NCBI RefSeq assembly: GCF_005503015.1
Contig: NZ_SCOL01000005.1
Coordinates: 111,678-175,677, forward strand
Origin: Bacillus sp. E(2018)
GTDB taxonomy: Bacteria > Bacillota > Bacilli > Bacillales > Fictibacillaceae
Direction of reading: 5' to 3'
Length of the DNA stretch: 64,000 nt
The position numbers and the translations under genes are program-made. Positions 24,146 through 32,784 of this stretch are shown piece after piece. The notes under the pieces are model-generated. The model saw only the letters and a program-made list of their open reading frames with translations. It was not told the origin of the DNA and did no database searches. How positions within the stretch are numbered: the first letter of the stretch is position 1; every line of letters starts with the position of its first letter.

Positions 24146-25956
24146 TACTTTGCTGCTTTTTCTTTTAGCCAATTTAACATCTTTACTTCGTTGTTTTTAT
24201 TCTGTCGTTTGTTCTCTCGTTTGATGTAACGAGAGAGGGTAGTGTGTGCGATACCGATCTCACTCGCGGACTGACGGATACTCATACCCAGTGAATCGAT
24301 CATCTCTTTAATCGATGTTGGGGTTAATTTGATTTCAGCTGAGAAATCAAAAACTTGTTGTTCTGGTTCATCTTCAACTTCAATCTTAGTTGGTGGAAAA
24401 TCGATAGTTGAAGCCGTTTCAGAATGAATATTCCACGGTAGGGGAGTTTCCTCTACCTTTGAAACCAGTAGGTTATCTTGTGTAAGCTTCTGCATACGAG
24501 CGATGATCTGTTCATCTGCATCATGATCAGATGAGATCAAGTTTTTCCTGTTCTCTTTAACAAGTGCATCATGAGGGAGGATGACTACTTTAATCTCAGA
24601 CCAATAGTTTTTGAACCAGCCCTTTTTACCGACCATTTCTTCGTCGATCTCTTCTGTATAATGCCATGTTTTGATCACATCATCTTTTTGTAGCTCATCA
24701 AGCACGTTCTCGAACTTGTCTCGAATCTGGACTCCGTTGTACCGCGTTGAGATATCTAACACTTTTAGTATGGTTGATACTTTAAAAGGTTGGTTTAGGG
24801 ATCTTCTCATCGTACGAATCTTCCATTGGAGATTCAAGTAACGTGCTAATCGTTTTTGTTCACGTTGTGTATAGTGACTGTATTGAAAAATCTTAAGATC
24901 AAGTAGACCGATAGACCGGTTTGGTCCTTCAAGATAAGGCGTTAGAATCGAAGTCGGTTTTACTTGAACGGCATAAATTCCTCGAGCTTCACCCGTCTTC
25001 TTATCGTAAGCCACACGTATCTTGCCGATCTCAAACATTCTCTGAAAATCTTTAAACTTATAAAGCTCGTTATCTTGCATCTCTTCAGCGTTAATCACTT
25101 TGACTTTTTGATCACCGAGCGATACCCAGATCGAAGAGAGAGCAGCAACACGCTTCATTATATTAAAGCGATCTTCCTCTCGATAGTCCAGTTCTCTGCC
25201 GTTAGAACTTCGTTTACGAAGATTGCGAAGACGAAGAGCGTCGCTGCTGTGAAATTCTATGTATCCATCGCTATCTTTAGGTGTAACCATCCAAAGGTAA
25301 GTGATAAGGTCGAAGAGGTCCGCTGTCATCTCGTCTAATGAGCTAAGTGTGGATTCGATTAACTCAAGCCAGATCTCTTGTTGGTCAGAAGCTAGCTCTC
25401 TGACACCTGTATCATTAGGTCTTAACTCTGCCATACCACGAACCTGACCCTTGTTGTCTATGATTTCTGTACCCAAGTAACCCGTGTCACCTTCTTTGTA
25501 TTCTTTCTTCTTTGTCACGATGTCACGCATGAGGTGGAAGTCGATATCCATACTCGAGTAGATATATTCTCGGTCGAGTGCTTCTTCGATCTTTTCTTCG
25601 TTCACACTGCGTTTGATCTCAATGTTCGGAAACTCCTGCATCAGATGACCTGCGAGTAAGAGTTTGATCGTATCTTTATAACGATCGACCGCGTCGCGAA
25701 TCATGTGCTTCGTGATATGTTCACCGGAATAGAGTGTTTCTGTATACAGATAGTATAGAGCGCGAAAACTCGGTCGCATCTTCTCACATGGAGCTTGCTG
25801 ACGAGTCTCATTATCTGTCATCTGGTAGGCATCTTGCTGCCAATGCTCTAATACATGTGGACGATCTTCATAGAGTATCTTTGTTTCTTCATAGATGACA
25901 GCTTTTAATAGTTTATAGTTCAATATTAAACGATCAGGTATGTTCTCGTAATTCAT
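24145..25956 (-). CDS. Putative plasmid replication initiator
   Basis: 603 residues. I do not recognise a named family. Features are a long, charged helical N-terminus, a central winged-helix-like part (ELDYREEDRFNIMKRVAALSSIWVSLGDQKVKVIN, then KQLARYLNLQWKI-like segments) and a C-terminal helix-turn-helix (SPTSIKEMIDSLGMSIRQSASEIGIAHTTLSRYIKR, about residues 545-580). The 5' region carries iteron-like motifs (26101, 26175) also found before the primase gene. Together with the neighbouring partition genes this supports a Rep or Rep-regulator role. The start is ATG 25956 with GAGAGGGTG upstream; the in-frame GTG three codons earlier is less likely. Confidence 0.5.
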   Translation of the reverse strand: MNYENIPDRLILNYKLLKAVIYEETKILYEDRPHVLEHWQQDAYQMTDNETRQQAPCEKMRPSFRALYYLYTETLYSGEHITKHMIRDAVDRYKDTIKLLLAGHLMQEFPNIEIKRSVNEEKIEEALDREYIYSSMDIDFHLMRDIVTKKKEYKEGDTGYLGTEIIDNKGQVRGMAELRPNDTGVRELASDQQEIWLELIESTLSSLDEMTADLFDLITYLWMVTPKDSDGYIEFHSSDALRLRNLRKRSSNGRELDYREEDRFNIMKRVAALSSIWVSLGDQKVKVINAEEMQDNELYKFKDFQRMFEIGKIRVAYDKKTGEARGIYAVQVKPTSILTPYLEGPNRSIGLLDLKIFQYSHYTQREQKRLARYLNLQWKIRTMRRSLNQPFKVSTILKVLDISTRYNGVQIRDKFENVLDELQKDDVIKTWHYTEEIDEEMVGKKGWFKNYWSEIKVVILPHDALVKENRKNLISSDHDADEQIIARMQKLTQDNLLVSKVEETPLPWNIHSETASTIDFPPTKIEVEDEPEQQVFDFSAEIKLTPTSIKEMIDSLGMSIRQSASEIGIAHTTLSRYIKRENKRQNKNNEVKMLNWLKEKAAK

Positions 25957-25989
25957 AACAAACACCCTCTCTAATTTTAGAAATTGTTA

Positions 25990-26200
25990 TGTAAAAATGC
26001 ACCACTACTAACATTATAACAAGCATTCTTAGCTAGAAAGGGTCAATTATGCACCAAAAGAGAGTTTTCAGCAATAAAATGCACCAAATTTACATGTGTT
26101 GAGCGGAACCTGTGTACCAAAAATGCACCACACTAAAGGTTTTATCATAAAAATGCACCATTTGTGCACCACTTCAGCGGAACTTGTGTACCAGGTAGTA
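25990..26200. repeat. Iteron-like cluster 1 (TGCACCA and AGCGGAACYTGTGTA motifs)
   Basis: TGCACCA occurs at about 25998, 26049, 26080, 26122, 26154 and 26164. The longer motif GAGCGGAACCTGTGTACCA is at 26101-26119 and CAGCGGAACTTGTGTACCA at 26175-26193. The same two motifs recur at 32790-33240. Such arrays next to a putative initiator gene are typical of replication iterons or operators. Confidence 0.65.
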
Positions 26201-26389
26201 AATGAATTTAAGTATTCACTATATGGTTCGTTCTTACTAATAATAGGTATTTATTACCTTTAATTATAATTAAAGGAATAATTTGATTTAAATAGGGAAA
26301 CGGTTAAAAGCTCTGAAATACATAAGAGAGAGTGGGGAGTACAAAATAAAGGAACTTCGGAGTATAAAAATAAAGAGGAGAATGTATGA

Positions 26390-27115
26390 ATGAAAAAGTG
26401 GATTAGTTCGGTATTAACACTTGCTTTAACTTTTATGATGGCTGTACCAGCATTTGCAGAAACGGGCGCGCAAACTTCCGTTATCAATGGAGAAACCATA
26501 ACTACTGAAATTATTCAGGATGATGCACAATACCGAATTGTAGAGAGTTCTGATAGTACAGGAACCTATACGACAAAGTTTAATAAAAGTACAAATGAGG
26601 TATCTGTCTATAAAGAAGGAGTTCTTCAACAATCTGAAGTGATTACACCAATAACACCAACTCCTACTCCTGATCCACTAGTTACGAAAGACTCTCCTTC
26701 TTATATAACAGGACCTACTGATTCAGCAGCTTATACTGAAAAAGGTACTGATTACTGGTTTGATCTATATTACAAAGTTACATTCTATGAGAATGAAACA
26801 GTGGGCTGGAAAATTTCTTTAAGTGATCAAGCGTACCCATATTATAAAGAAACGTCAACAAACAGAGATGACTTAGAAGGGTTTAGAGAGGCTGTTAACA
26901 CAGCTGAAACGAAAGAAGATACTGTATTAGCTCTAGGTGGTGCAAGCTTAGCTTCCTTATATGCAGGGGTTTTATCTTCAGGCATCACTGGAGGATTAAG
27001 TGTTATCGTTGGAGCACTACTAGCGGTAGGTGGTTCATTGACTGCTGCAGTAGCTGGTTTTGAAGCATTTGATGCGAATAGAGATGCAGAATACTATTAT
27101 TATAGATTAAAATAA
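26390..27115 (+). CDS. Secreted bacteriocin-like protein with hydrophobic C-terminus
   Basis: 241 residues. A clear signal peptide (MKKWISSVLTLALTFMMA) is cleaved after AFA at about 23. The middle is Thr/Ser-rich with a Pro linker (TPITPTPTPDPL). Residues about 180-225 form a Gly/Ala/Leu-rich hydrophobic segment (LGGASLASLYAGVLSSG, ITGGLSVIVGALLAVGG), like pore-forming bacteriocins. Layout and size recall large secreted bacteriocins such as geobacillin 26, although identity was not checked. A 56-residue two-helix membrane protein follows after 22 bases and could give immunity. RBS GAGGAG precedes the ATG at 26390; a nearer ATG at 26386 leads only to a short frame. Confidence 0.55.
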   Translation: MKKWISSVLTLALTFMMAVPAFAETGAQTSVINGETITTEIIQDDAQYRIVESSDSTGTYTTKFNKSTNEVSVYKEGVLQQSEVITPITPTPTPDPLVTKDSPSYITGPTDSAAYTEKGTDYWFDLYYKVTFYENETVGWKISLSDQAYPYYKETSTNRDDLEGFREAVNTAETKEDTVLALGGASLASLYAGVLSSGITGGLSVIVGALLAVGGSLTAAVAGFEAFDANRDAEYYYYRLK

Positions 27116-27137
27116 TCAAACATAGGAGCTGATAGGA

Positions 27138-27308
27138 ATGACTACGGGTTTACATTTTACACTATTGTACTGTATTGCTATTCTGTTGGTGGTCATTCCT
27201 ATCATTGCAGCTAGAAAGAATCCAAAAACGAGACCATTTATGTATTTTATTTCAGGTTTGTTTTTTATAGGATTCACAACGTTGTTTATTTTAATAGAAA
27301 TTAATTAA
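27138..27308 (+). CDS. Small two-helix membrane protein, possible immunity protein
   Basis: 56 residues. ATG at 27138 with the ribosome site AGGAGCTGATAGGA. Two hydrophobic helices (LLYCIAILLVVIPIIAA and MYFISGLFFIGFTTLFILI) are joined by a basic loop (RKNPKTRP). Its position 22 bases after the secreted bacteriocin-like gene, in the same direction, fits an immunity protein. This is inference from size and context only. Confidence 0.55.
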   Translation: MTTGLHFTLLYCIAILLVVIPIIAARKNPKTRPFMYFISGLFFIGFTTLFILIEIN

Positions 27309-27426
27309 CTTTAGATATCTGAGACTAAAATGCACCATATGGTAGACAGATTCCGACCAATTTGTTTTAACTGCACCAATTATACTTCGAGTCCTGCTAA
27401 TTTAGTGAGATCATGGACTTAAAAAT
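27309..27426. other. Short spacer with two further TGCACCA motifs
   Basis: TGCACCA is present at about 27331 and 27373, outside the two main iteron clusters. No gene is visible. Confidence 0.35.
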
Positions 27427-27455
27427 AGAGCCTTTCCCTAATTGGGAAAGGCTCT
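27427..27455. terminator. Bidirectional terminator
   Basis: AGAGCCTTTCCC and GGGAAAGGCTCT flank TAATT. It lies just past the stop of the minus-strand secreted protein and converges with the small membrane gene. Confidence 0.85.
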
Positions 27456-27466
27456 TATTATGTGAA

Positions 27467-28366
27467 TTAATCAGTTAATTGTTTCCAAGAACTATAATGA
27501 TGAATGGCAAAGCCATCAAAGCTTTTCTCTTTGTAGTAATGGTCATTCACTTTTGTAAGTGTATGGTACATGTCTTGCTGAGTTAAATGGCTAAAGGATA
27601 GATAAGGCACGTCATCGATTTGATTCGTTTCAATAGCAATAACGACTTTTTTACTCATCTGCTTGGCATATCGGACTTCAGAGGCGGTTAGAGCTACAAT
27701 CTCGTTTTGTCCTTCAGTGAAATTACGATAAGCCATGATAGAAATACCGTCAGTGTTTCGGATTACCCATTCGCTTAACCTACCTTTACCAAACGTTTTG
27801 TTGGAGTAGAAATGTACATCAAACCAAAATGGTATATCAGCGTATAAGGGTAGATTTATTTGATTGGCGAATAATTTAATATGGTTTAAAAGGTCTTGAT
27901 ACTGATTAACGATTAGATCGTTATCGGTATTCCATTCTGAAATTGTGTATGGTTCAATGTCCAGATGTACTCCAGAGAATTTCTCAGAGTTGGAGGCTTT
28001 CGCTTGATAATTTGCAAGCCAGTTCATAAACTGTTCTGGCCCCCTATGATTAGGGTCAATCCAATCGGGTGCACCATCGAGGGCTTGTACACGAACACCT
28101 ATTCTGTGAGCCTCTTTAATAAATTCTTGGTACTTAGACATTTGAAGGTCTGGATCAATCTGTAAATATAATGTATGCACACTCTTTCTCTGCAGAAAGT
28201 TTAATACATCTTTTTTTTCTGTTACAATCTTGTTTGTATGCCATAAATAAGTAGCGAAAGTCTTATTAGTTTGTAAACGCCTTTTTTCTGCAGCATAAAC
28301 ATCGTTAGACATGGTTATCACCAAAGAAACTATAACAAATAAACATAGTAACCCCTTATTCTTCAT
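27467..28366 (-). CDS. Secreted TIM-barrel-like protein, possible glycosidase
   Basis: About 299 residues. The start is ATG 28366 after AAGGGGAT; the upstream extension to 28402 lacks support. A signal peptide (KNKGLLCLFVIVSLVITMS) probably ends at VYA. The mature part alternates strands and helices as in a TIM barrel: SVHTLYLQIDPD, GVRVQALDGAPDW, GVHLDIEPYTI, LPLYADIPFWFD, GISIMAYRNF, KKVVIAIETNQ. The D-I-E at the fourth strand and MAYR resemble GH18-like hydrolases but are not the exact DxxDxDxE motif. Probably an extracytoplasmic glycan-related protein; the substrate is unknown. Confidence 0.6.
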   Translation of the reverse strand: MKNKGLLCLFVIVSLVITMSNDVYAAEKRRLQTNKTFATYLWHTNKIVTEKKDVLNFLQRKSVHTLYLQIDPDLQMSKYQEFIKEAHRIGVRVQALDGAPDWIDPNHRGPEQFMNWLANYQAKASNSEKFSGVHLDIEPYTISEWNTDNDLIVNQYQDLLNHIKLFANQINLPLYADIPFWFDVHFYSNKTFGKGRLSEWVIRNTDGISIMAYRNFTEGQNEIVALTASEVRYAKQMSKKVVIAIETNQIDDVPYLSFSHLTQQDMYHTLTKVNDHYYKEKSFDGFAIHHYSSWKQLTD

Positions 28367-28760
28367 ACCCGTATCCCCTTCATTAATTTTCCAAAGGTTC
28401 AAACGAGCCTATGGCAACATGGCGATCATACACATCGTGCTTAGGCACATTGCTTTGCGTCCTTGTCTTTCAACAAGTTTGCCTTTTCAGATTAGAAAAA
28501 TTGACTTACTTTATTATCGGTTATTTCTTCTTCACATTAATATGTAAGTTATGTTCGTATATTAAAAATAAAAAAGATATAAAAACAAAAACCAGACTAA
28601 AAGTAGAATTAATTAACCTTGTTCAACTATCGGTCCAGATTGTGGAATAACGGACACAGGATATTTCTGTTAATTAGAGAATTAAACTTATGTAGTTCAT
28701 TCTAAGGTCAGGAGCAATATGGTTAAGTCAACCCATATTATGAACAAAGGAGAACTGGAA

Positions 28761-29336
28761 ATGAGAAAGCTCGTTCTGTTTCTGCATACATCGCTTGACG
28801 GATTTGTAGAAGGACCGAACGGTAAAATGGACATTGGCTGGGTTTCCTACGATGCTGAATTGGAGAAACACGCGAAAGAAATGCTGAGTACTGCCGACAC
28901 TGTTATTTGGGGACGTGGGACTTATCAGATGATGCACAATTACTGGCCATCTGTGCCTTCGAACCCATCAGCATCGCAGCATGAACGCAATCATGCAGAG
29001 TGGATCGAGAAGACCTCCAAAATTGTTTTTTCCAGGACGTTGGAGAAGGTCGAATGGAACAACTCAAGACTGGTGAAAGAAGATGTCGAGGAAGAAATCA
29101 AGAACCTCAAACAGCAGGTAGGAAATGATATGGTCATTCTCGGCAGTCCTAGGTTCGCACACTACCTAATGCAGCTTGATTTAATAGATGAGTATAAAAT
29201 TACGGTTTCACCCGTACTGATTGGAAGTGGTTTGTCGTTATTTCAAGGTCTCAAGGAAAAAATCAATCTTAAACTCATTGAAAACAAGACATTTGATTCT
29301 GGAGCCATAGGGCTCGTTTACCAGACGGTTAGATGA
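28761..29336 (+). CDS. RibD C-terminal/dihydrofolate-reductase-like protein
   Basis: About 191 residues, the RibD_C/YyaP-type fold: MRKLVLFLHTSLDGFVEGPNG, TADTVIWGRGTYQMMHNYWP, the NADPH-site segment NDMVILGSPRFAHYLMQLDLIDEYKI and VSPVLIGSGLSLF. Such proteins are NAD(P)H-dependent reductases of unknown substrate. The start is the ATG at 28761 with AAGGAGAA upstream; the ORF extends in frame to 28719. It is less AT-rich than its surroundings, suggesting separate acquisition. Confidence 0.8.
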   Translation: MRKLVLFLHTSLDGFVEGPNGKMDIGWVSYDAELEKHAKEMLSTADTVIWGRGTYQMMHNYWPSVPSNPSASQHERNHAEWIEKTSKIVFSRTLEKVEWNNSRLVKEDVEEEIKNLKQQVGNDMVILGSPRFAHYLMQLDLIDEYKITVSPVLIGSGLSLFQGLKEKINLKLIENKTFDSGAIGLVYQTVR

Positions 29337-29479
29337 TAAAGTATATTTCACTAGCCGGACACGTAAAAGCTAAGGCAGTCAAAGTCTTTCGAGTTCCTAG
29401 TTGATTACTGCTTTATTTACTAATCAGTCTTATTCAGTTTGCCAGGTGATCGTGTCGTTAAGATTGTACCTTCTACAAA

Positions 29480-29553
29480 ATGGGTGCATTTCTTCAAGAA
29501 GGAGATCTGCACTTTTTTATTGAACTTATTGAACAAACGGGCAGTATTGTTGA
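29480..29553 (+). repeat. Interspersed GGGTGCATTTC repeat, copy A
   Basis: Contains GGGTGCATTTCTT, then AAGGAGATCTGCAC, TTTTTTATTGAAC, an AAACGGGCAG-like part and GAATAAGAG. The order of blocks matches 31480-31553. It looks like a small non-coding interspersed element, with GTGCA and TGCAC arms able to form a hairpin. Confidence 0.5.
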
Positions 29554-29575
29554 ATAAGAGATGGAGGTGCTAGTT

Positions 29576-29941
29576 ATGAATGGAATATCTTTTGCAGTCT
29601 CGCAAATTACAATTGCTTATAATCAAGAGGATGAGATGGTTAATTTTTATAATCAACTTTTAAACGCTGATTTGAGTCCTTACAAGGTGGGGGACTTTAG
29701 ATTTTATAAAGGAAAGATTGGGGAAATTGGTTTATTATTTTGCCCGAATGAAATGCTGGGTATAAAAGCTGAAAAAAATAATATCCAATTTACTGTACAA
29801 GTATCAAATTTGGAAGAAATACTTTCTAAAGTTTCTCAGTGTGGTGGTAAACAAATTCAGGGAATTAATAGAGAGGAGAGTCGATCCTCAGTAGGAATTT
29901 TAGACCCAGATGGTAATTCCATAGAATTGTTGGAGATATAA
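29576..29941 (+). CDS. VOC/glyoxalase-fold protein
   Basis: 121 residues, one vicinal-oxygen-chelate unit: SFAVSQITIAYNQEDEMVNFYNQLLNADLSPYKVG at the N-terminus, IQFTVQVSNLEEILSKV in the middle and VGILDPDGNSIELLEI at the end, with the typical final Glu. These proteins bind metals and include bleomycin- and fosfomycin-resistance proteins and lyases. The start is ATG 29576 after GGAGGTG; the in-frame ATG at 29561 overlaps the ribosome site. The precise function is open. Confidence 0.75.
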   Translation: MNGISFAVSQITIAYNQEDEMVNFYNQLLNADLSPYKVGDFRFYKGKIGEIGLLFCPNEMLGIKAEKNNIQFTVQVSNLEEILSKVSQCGGKQIQGINREESRSSVGILDPDGNSIELLEI

Positions 29942-30261
29942 GGACCAGACATAAGAATAAAACACACCCATCTTAAATGTTTCTTAAGTAAATGTCAGGA
30001 AGCTCCCTTAATGCTAGGTTTCTTATATGAAAATGACTAATCTATAATTTTATATAAAAGTAAAATAAGTTTATTTTTAAATAACATACTAAAAAAAAGA
30101 ATATGAATATTCCACTAGAAAATTATAATACCATTTAACTCTGATGTACTGGTTTTACAAAACTATTAACTCTTTTCAACAGTGAGCTGATCAGCAGCGA
30201 CTGGTCGTTCTATTTGTCTTCTTAAATTTAATGAATTATCGAGAAAACAGATCTACAATAA
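29942..30261. other. Gene-free stretch
   Basis: AT-rich spacer between the VOC gene and the LysE-type terminator. I see no gene or repeat in it. Confidence 0.5.
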
Positions 30262-30301
30262 AAACAGTCTCTTTATCTACTATTAGACGAAGAGACTGTT
30301 T
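30262..30301 (-). terminator. Terminator after the LysE-type gene
   Basis: AAACAGTCTCTT and AAGAGACTGTTT around a 16-base loop; on the minus strand it is followed by TATTG. Confidence 0.7.
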
Positions 30302-30378
30302 ATTGAAGTAGTATATCGATCGTTCCTTGTAAAGATTTAAAACATCTGTGGGGGCATATCTTGTTGATTTATATAGAT

Positions 30379-31008
30379 TTAATGAGGGGCTTTTGTTTGT
30401 AAAAGCTTAATCCCCATACCGATAAAAATAAGTCCAGTTAGTTTGTTCAAAATAGTTCCGATTTTTTGGTTTCCTCTTAGTTTTTTCGTAACGTAGGAAG
30501 AGAAATACGCAACAAATAAACACCATAGTAATCCAGTGGCTGTAAAAGTCAGTCCTAAAATCAAAAAAGGAATGGGTCCAACCGCTTTGGTGTCTATAAA
30601 TTGTGGGAGAAATGCAATGAAAAACATTGAAACTTTTGGATTTGTAAGACTCGTTAGCATCCCTTGTATATAGATCTTTCGTATATTAAGAGAATCTGTC
30701 GCAGCTTGAAAGGATAGATTGGACTTGTCCAGTATCATCCGAATGCCTAAATACACCAAGTATATAACACCAATAATTTTAATCGTATTAAACAGAAAAA
30801 CAGATTTTACAAGTAGCAATGATAAACCAAACGCTACAAACAATGTGTGAACCAAAGAACCTGTAATAATACCTAAAACAGAATACACACCTGCTTTTCT
30901 ACCTTGTGACATACTTCTTCCGATGATGTACATCGTGTCGGTTCCAGGAATTAAATTCAATAGAATTCCTGTGAGCAAAAATGCTTCATAATTTATAACG
31001 CCATACAT
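30379..31008 (-). CDS. LysE/RhtB-family amino-acid exporter
   Basis: 209 residues with about six transmembrane helices. The N-terminal motif NLIPGTDTMYIIGRSMSQGRKAG is the LysE/RhtB hallmark, followed by GIITGSLVHTLFVAFGLS and a conserved LTNPKVSMFFIAFLPQF segment. It would export amino acids or similar small molecules across the cytoplasmic membrane. The ATG at 31008 follows AGAGGTG. Length is normal for the family. Confidence 0.85.
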   Translation of the reverse strand: MYGVINYEAFLLTGILLNLIPGTDTMYIIGRSMSQGRKAGVYSVLGIITGSLVHTLFVAFGLSLLLVKSVFLFNTIKIIGVIYLVYLGIRMILDKSNLSFQAATDSLNIRKIYIQGMLTSLTNPKVSMFFIAFLPQFIDTKAVGPIPFLILGLTFTATGLLWCLFVAYFSSYVTKKLRGNQKIGTILNKLTGLIFIGMGIKLLQTKAPH

Positions 31009-31141
31009 AATTACGCACCTCTTTTTATTTTTGGGGTGCCCTTATCGATACTACAGGATTTTGCTACACATGGGAAGCTCATTTGGCATATGGACAAAAC
31101 TAGAACACGCGGTTTTAATTACTTTCTTTTTTCATTATTAG

Positions 31142-31285
31142 GTGAATACTGTTCAAATTCTTATAGCAGCAGTAACAGCAACTTTAATAATTATTAACGT
31201 GAGGAATTTAGATAGATGGGAAAGAGTAACTCTTTATCTAGAGGGATTTATGAAATTAATGAACAAACGTAAAGAATTAAATTGA
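31142..31285 (+). CDS. Small single-span membrane protein (47 residues)
   Basis: GTG start; a hydrophobic helix (VQILIAAVTATLIIINV) is followed by a charged tail (RNLDRWERVT ... MNKRKELN). The ribosome site is weak. It is followed after 11 bases by another small membrane protein gene in the same direction, supporting a real pair. Function unknown. Confidence 0.4.
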   Translation: MNTVQILIAAVTATLIIINVRNLDRWERVTLYLEGFMKLMNKRKELN

Positions 31286-31296
31286 GGATGGGATTT

Positions 31297-31452
31297 ATGA
31301 AGGGTTTACAATTAGCAATTTTAGGTGCTATTGTTGGTTGCTTGCTTTGGGGATTATTTACAAATAATTTCGAAACAGATTCCCTTCTTTTGCTCATCTT
31401 TGGAATTTTTATAGGACATAGTATCGGAAAAAAGGAAAGCTCTTCTACATAG
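31297..31452 (+). CDS. Small two-helix membrane protein (51 residues)
   Basis: ATG at 31297 with the site TTGAGGATGGG. Two hydrophobic stretches (LQLAILGAIVGCLLWGLF and LLLLIFGIFIGHSIG) flank a short acidic loop, with the basic tail KKESSST. It is probably co-transcribed with the preceding 47-residue gene. Function unknown. Confidence 0.5.
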   Translation: MKGLQLAILGAIVGCLLWGLFTNNFETDSLLLLIFGIFIGHSIGKKESSST

Positions 31453-31479
31453 AGAAGCAAATTTAATTATTCAACTATC

Positions 31480-31553
31480 GGGTGCATTTCTCTTATAAGG
31501 AGATTTGCACCTTTTTATTGAACAAACATAGCAGGATCGCTGAATAAGAAGCT
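31480..31553 (+). repeat. Interspersed GGGTGCATTTC repeat, copy B
   Basis: GGGTGCATTTCTC, AAGGAGATTTGCACC, TTTTTATTGAACAAAC, a GCAGGATCGC-like part and TGAATAAGAAG. It shares block order with 29480-29553. It is preceded by TTCAACTATCGG, also found at 28620-28632. Confidence 0.5.
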
Positions 31554-31585
31554 ATTTACATTAGTGGGGTTAAGATTTTATGAAC

Positions 31586-31900
31586 CTACTTGATAAAGGT
31601 AATCTGTATTGAACCGATAATTTCATCTTCCAAATTATTTTTTAATATTTCATTTTCTAAGTTATTAATACTATCTACGTTTTCTTTCATTAAATGGAGT
31701 CCATTACTATTAAGGAGCTTTATTAAGTTTATTACTCCCTTAATTTGTATATCAAAATTAATAACGATTATAGTATCAGAGTACATGGCGTGATTCGTTA
31801 CCCAACCCCTTGACTGATTTATACAATTAACTGCATGGTCAATAATTTCATATCGATTGCTATTAGTTACTCCTCTTAACCTAAGTGGTTCTAAAATCAA
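31586..31900 (-). CDS. Hypothetical 104-residue protein divergent from MarR
   Basis: TTG start at 31900 with a strong AAAGGAGGG ribosome site. The protein has an alternating strand/helix pattern (WVTNHAMYSDTIIVINFDIQ, GVINLIKLLNSNGLHL, IIGSIQITFIK) that suggests a compact alpha/beta, perhaps ferredoxin-like, fold. No family recognised. It is divergent from the MarR regulator gene and may be its target. Confidence 0.55.
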   Translation of the reverse strand: MILEPLRLRGVTNSNRYEIIDHAVNCINQSRGWVTNHAMYSDTIIVINFDIQIKGVINLIKLLNSNGLHLMKENVDSINNLENEILKNNLEDEIIGSIQITFIK

Positions 31901-32031
31901 GAAAATCCCTCCTTTTTTAAACTGCTATAGAATAGACGATGTTTTAAAAATCGATATTCTATTTACATATTTACTTTAAGTGATTAAACTATATAAGTAA
32001 ATAAACTATTTGAAATACGGTGATTAAATTT

Positions 32032-32463
32032 ATGGAACAAGAACGGTATATAAAAGAAGCGATCTCAATATTAGAAGACATAAACAAACTTATAGTGAAT
32101 AAGCATTTTTCTACGTTGGAGTTTGAGATTACTCCGAAACAATTTTTAATTCTGAAGGCAGTTAGAGGAGAGCAACCAGTTAATATACATACTGTTGCTA
32201 GTCGTTATGATTTCTCAATGAGTTCGACGAGTCAATTGGTCAATAAGCTAGAAAACGAAGGGTATATTATTCGTTCTATTAATCCAAAAAACAGGAGAGA
32301 AATAATCCTTACTCTAGGCGAAAGAGGAGAAAAATTTTGGGAGAGCTATGACAGAATTGATGTCCTTGTTACAGAGAGGTATTATTCCAAGCTATCAGTT
32401 GAGGAGACGGTACAGTTAAGGGATTTCGCTAAAAAACTATATGGGATCATTACTGGCGAGTAA
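32032..32463 (+). CDS. MarR-family transcriptional regulator
   Basis: About 143 residues. Winged helix-turn-helix: KQFLILKAVRGEQPVNIHTVAS (helices), then DFSMSSTSQLVNKLENEGYIIRSINPKNRREIILTLGERG, the recognition helix and wing typical of MarR. N- and C-terminal helices form the dimer interface. The start is taken as the ATG at 32032; a GTG at 32020 is in frame. It is divergent from the 104-residue gene and probably represses that promoter in response to a small ligand. Confidence 0.85.
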   Translation: MEQERYIKEAISILEDINKLIVNKHFSTLEFEITPKQFLILKAVRGEQPVNIHTVASRYDFSMSSTSQLVNKLENEGYIIRSINPKNRREIILTLGERGEKFWESYDRIDVLVTERYYSKLSVEETVQLRDFAKKLYGIITGE

Positions 32464-32760
32464 AGCAAGGTTTTATATCGATAAAATTCAAGAGCGTAGA
32501 TAGGGATGGTTTTAGGGTAATTGATCTCAACCATATTATTCGCTAGTTCGAATTTGAGGAAACGATGGTATGAAACCTATCTATATTATTCATCTAAATA
32601 TTTCACTTTTCATATAGAACAATTACATGAGGAGTAGATGAGCATCTTCCGATATATTTTGGTACCTTTATGTAATAAAAAAAGATTAATCTATCACGAA
32701 GAGAATATGCATCGTTATTTCATACACAGTTATATAAGCATTGTTTGTGTAGTTATTAAA
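32464..32760. other. Spacer between MarR gene and iteron cluster 2
   Basis: I see no gene and no clear repeat in this stretch. Confidence 0.45.
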
Positions 32761-32784
32761 AGTTGATGTTTTGGTGTTTGAAAA

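Noticed and set aside
31248..31460. 70-codon minus-strand frame
   Set aside because: The opposite strand carries two small membrane-protein genes, the second with a good ribosome site.
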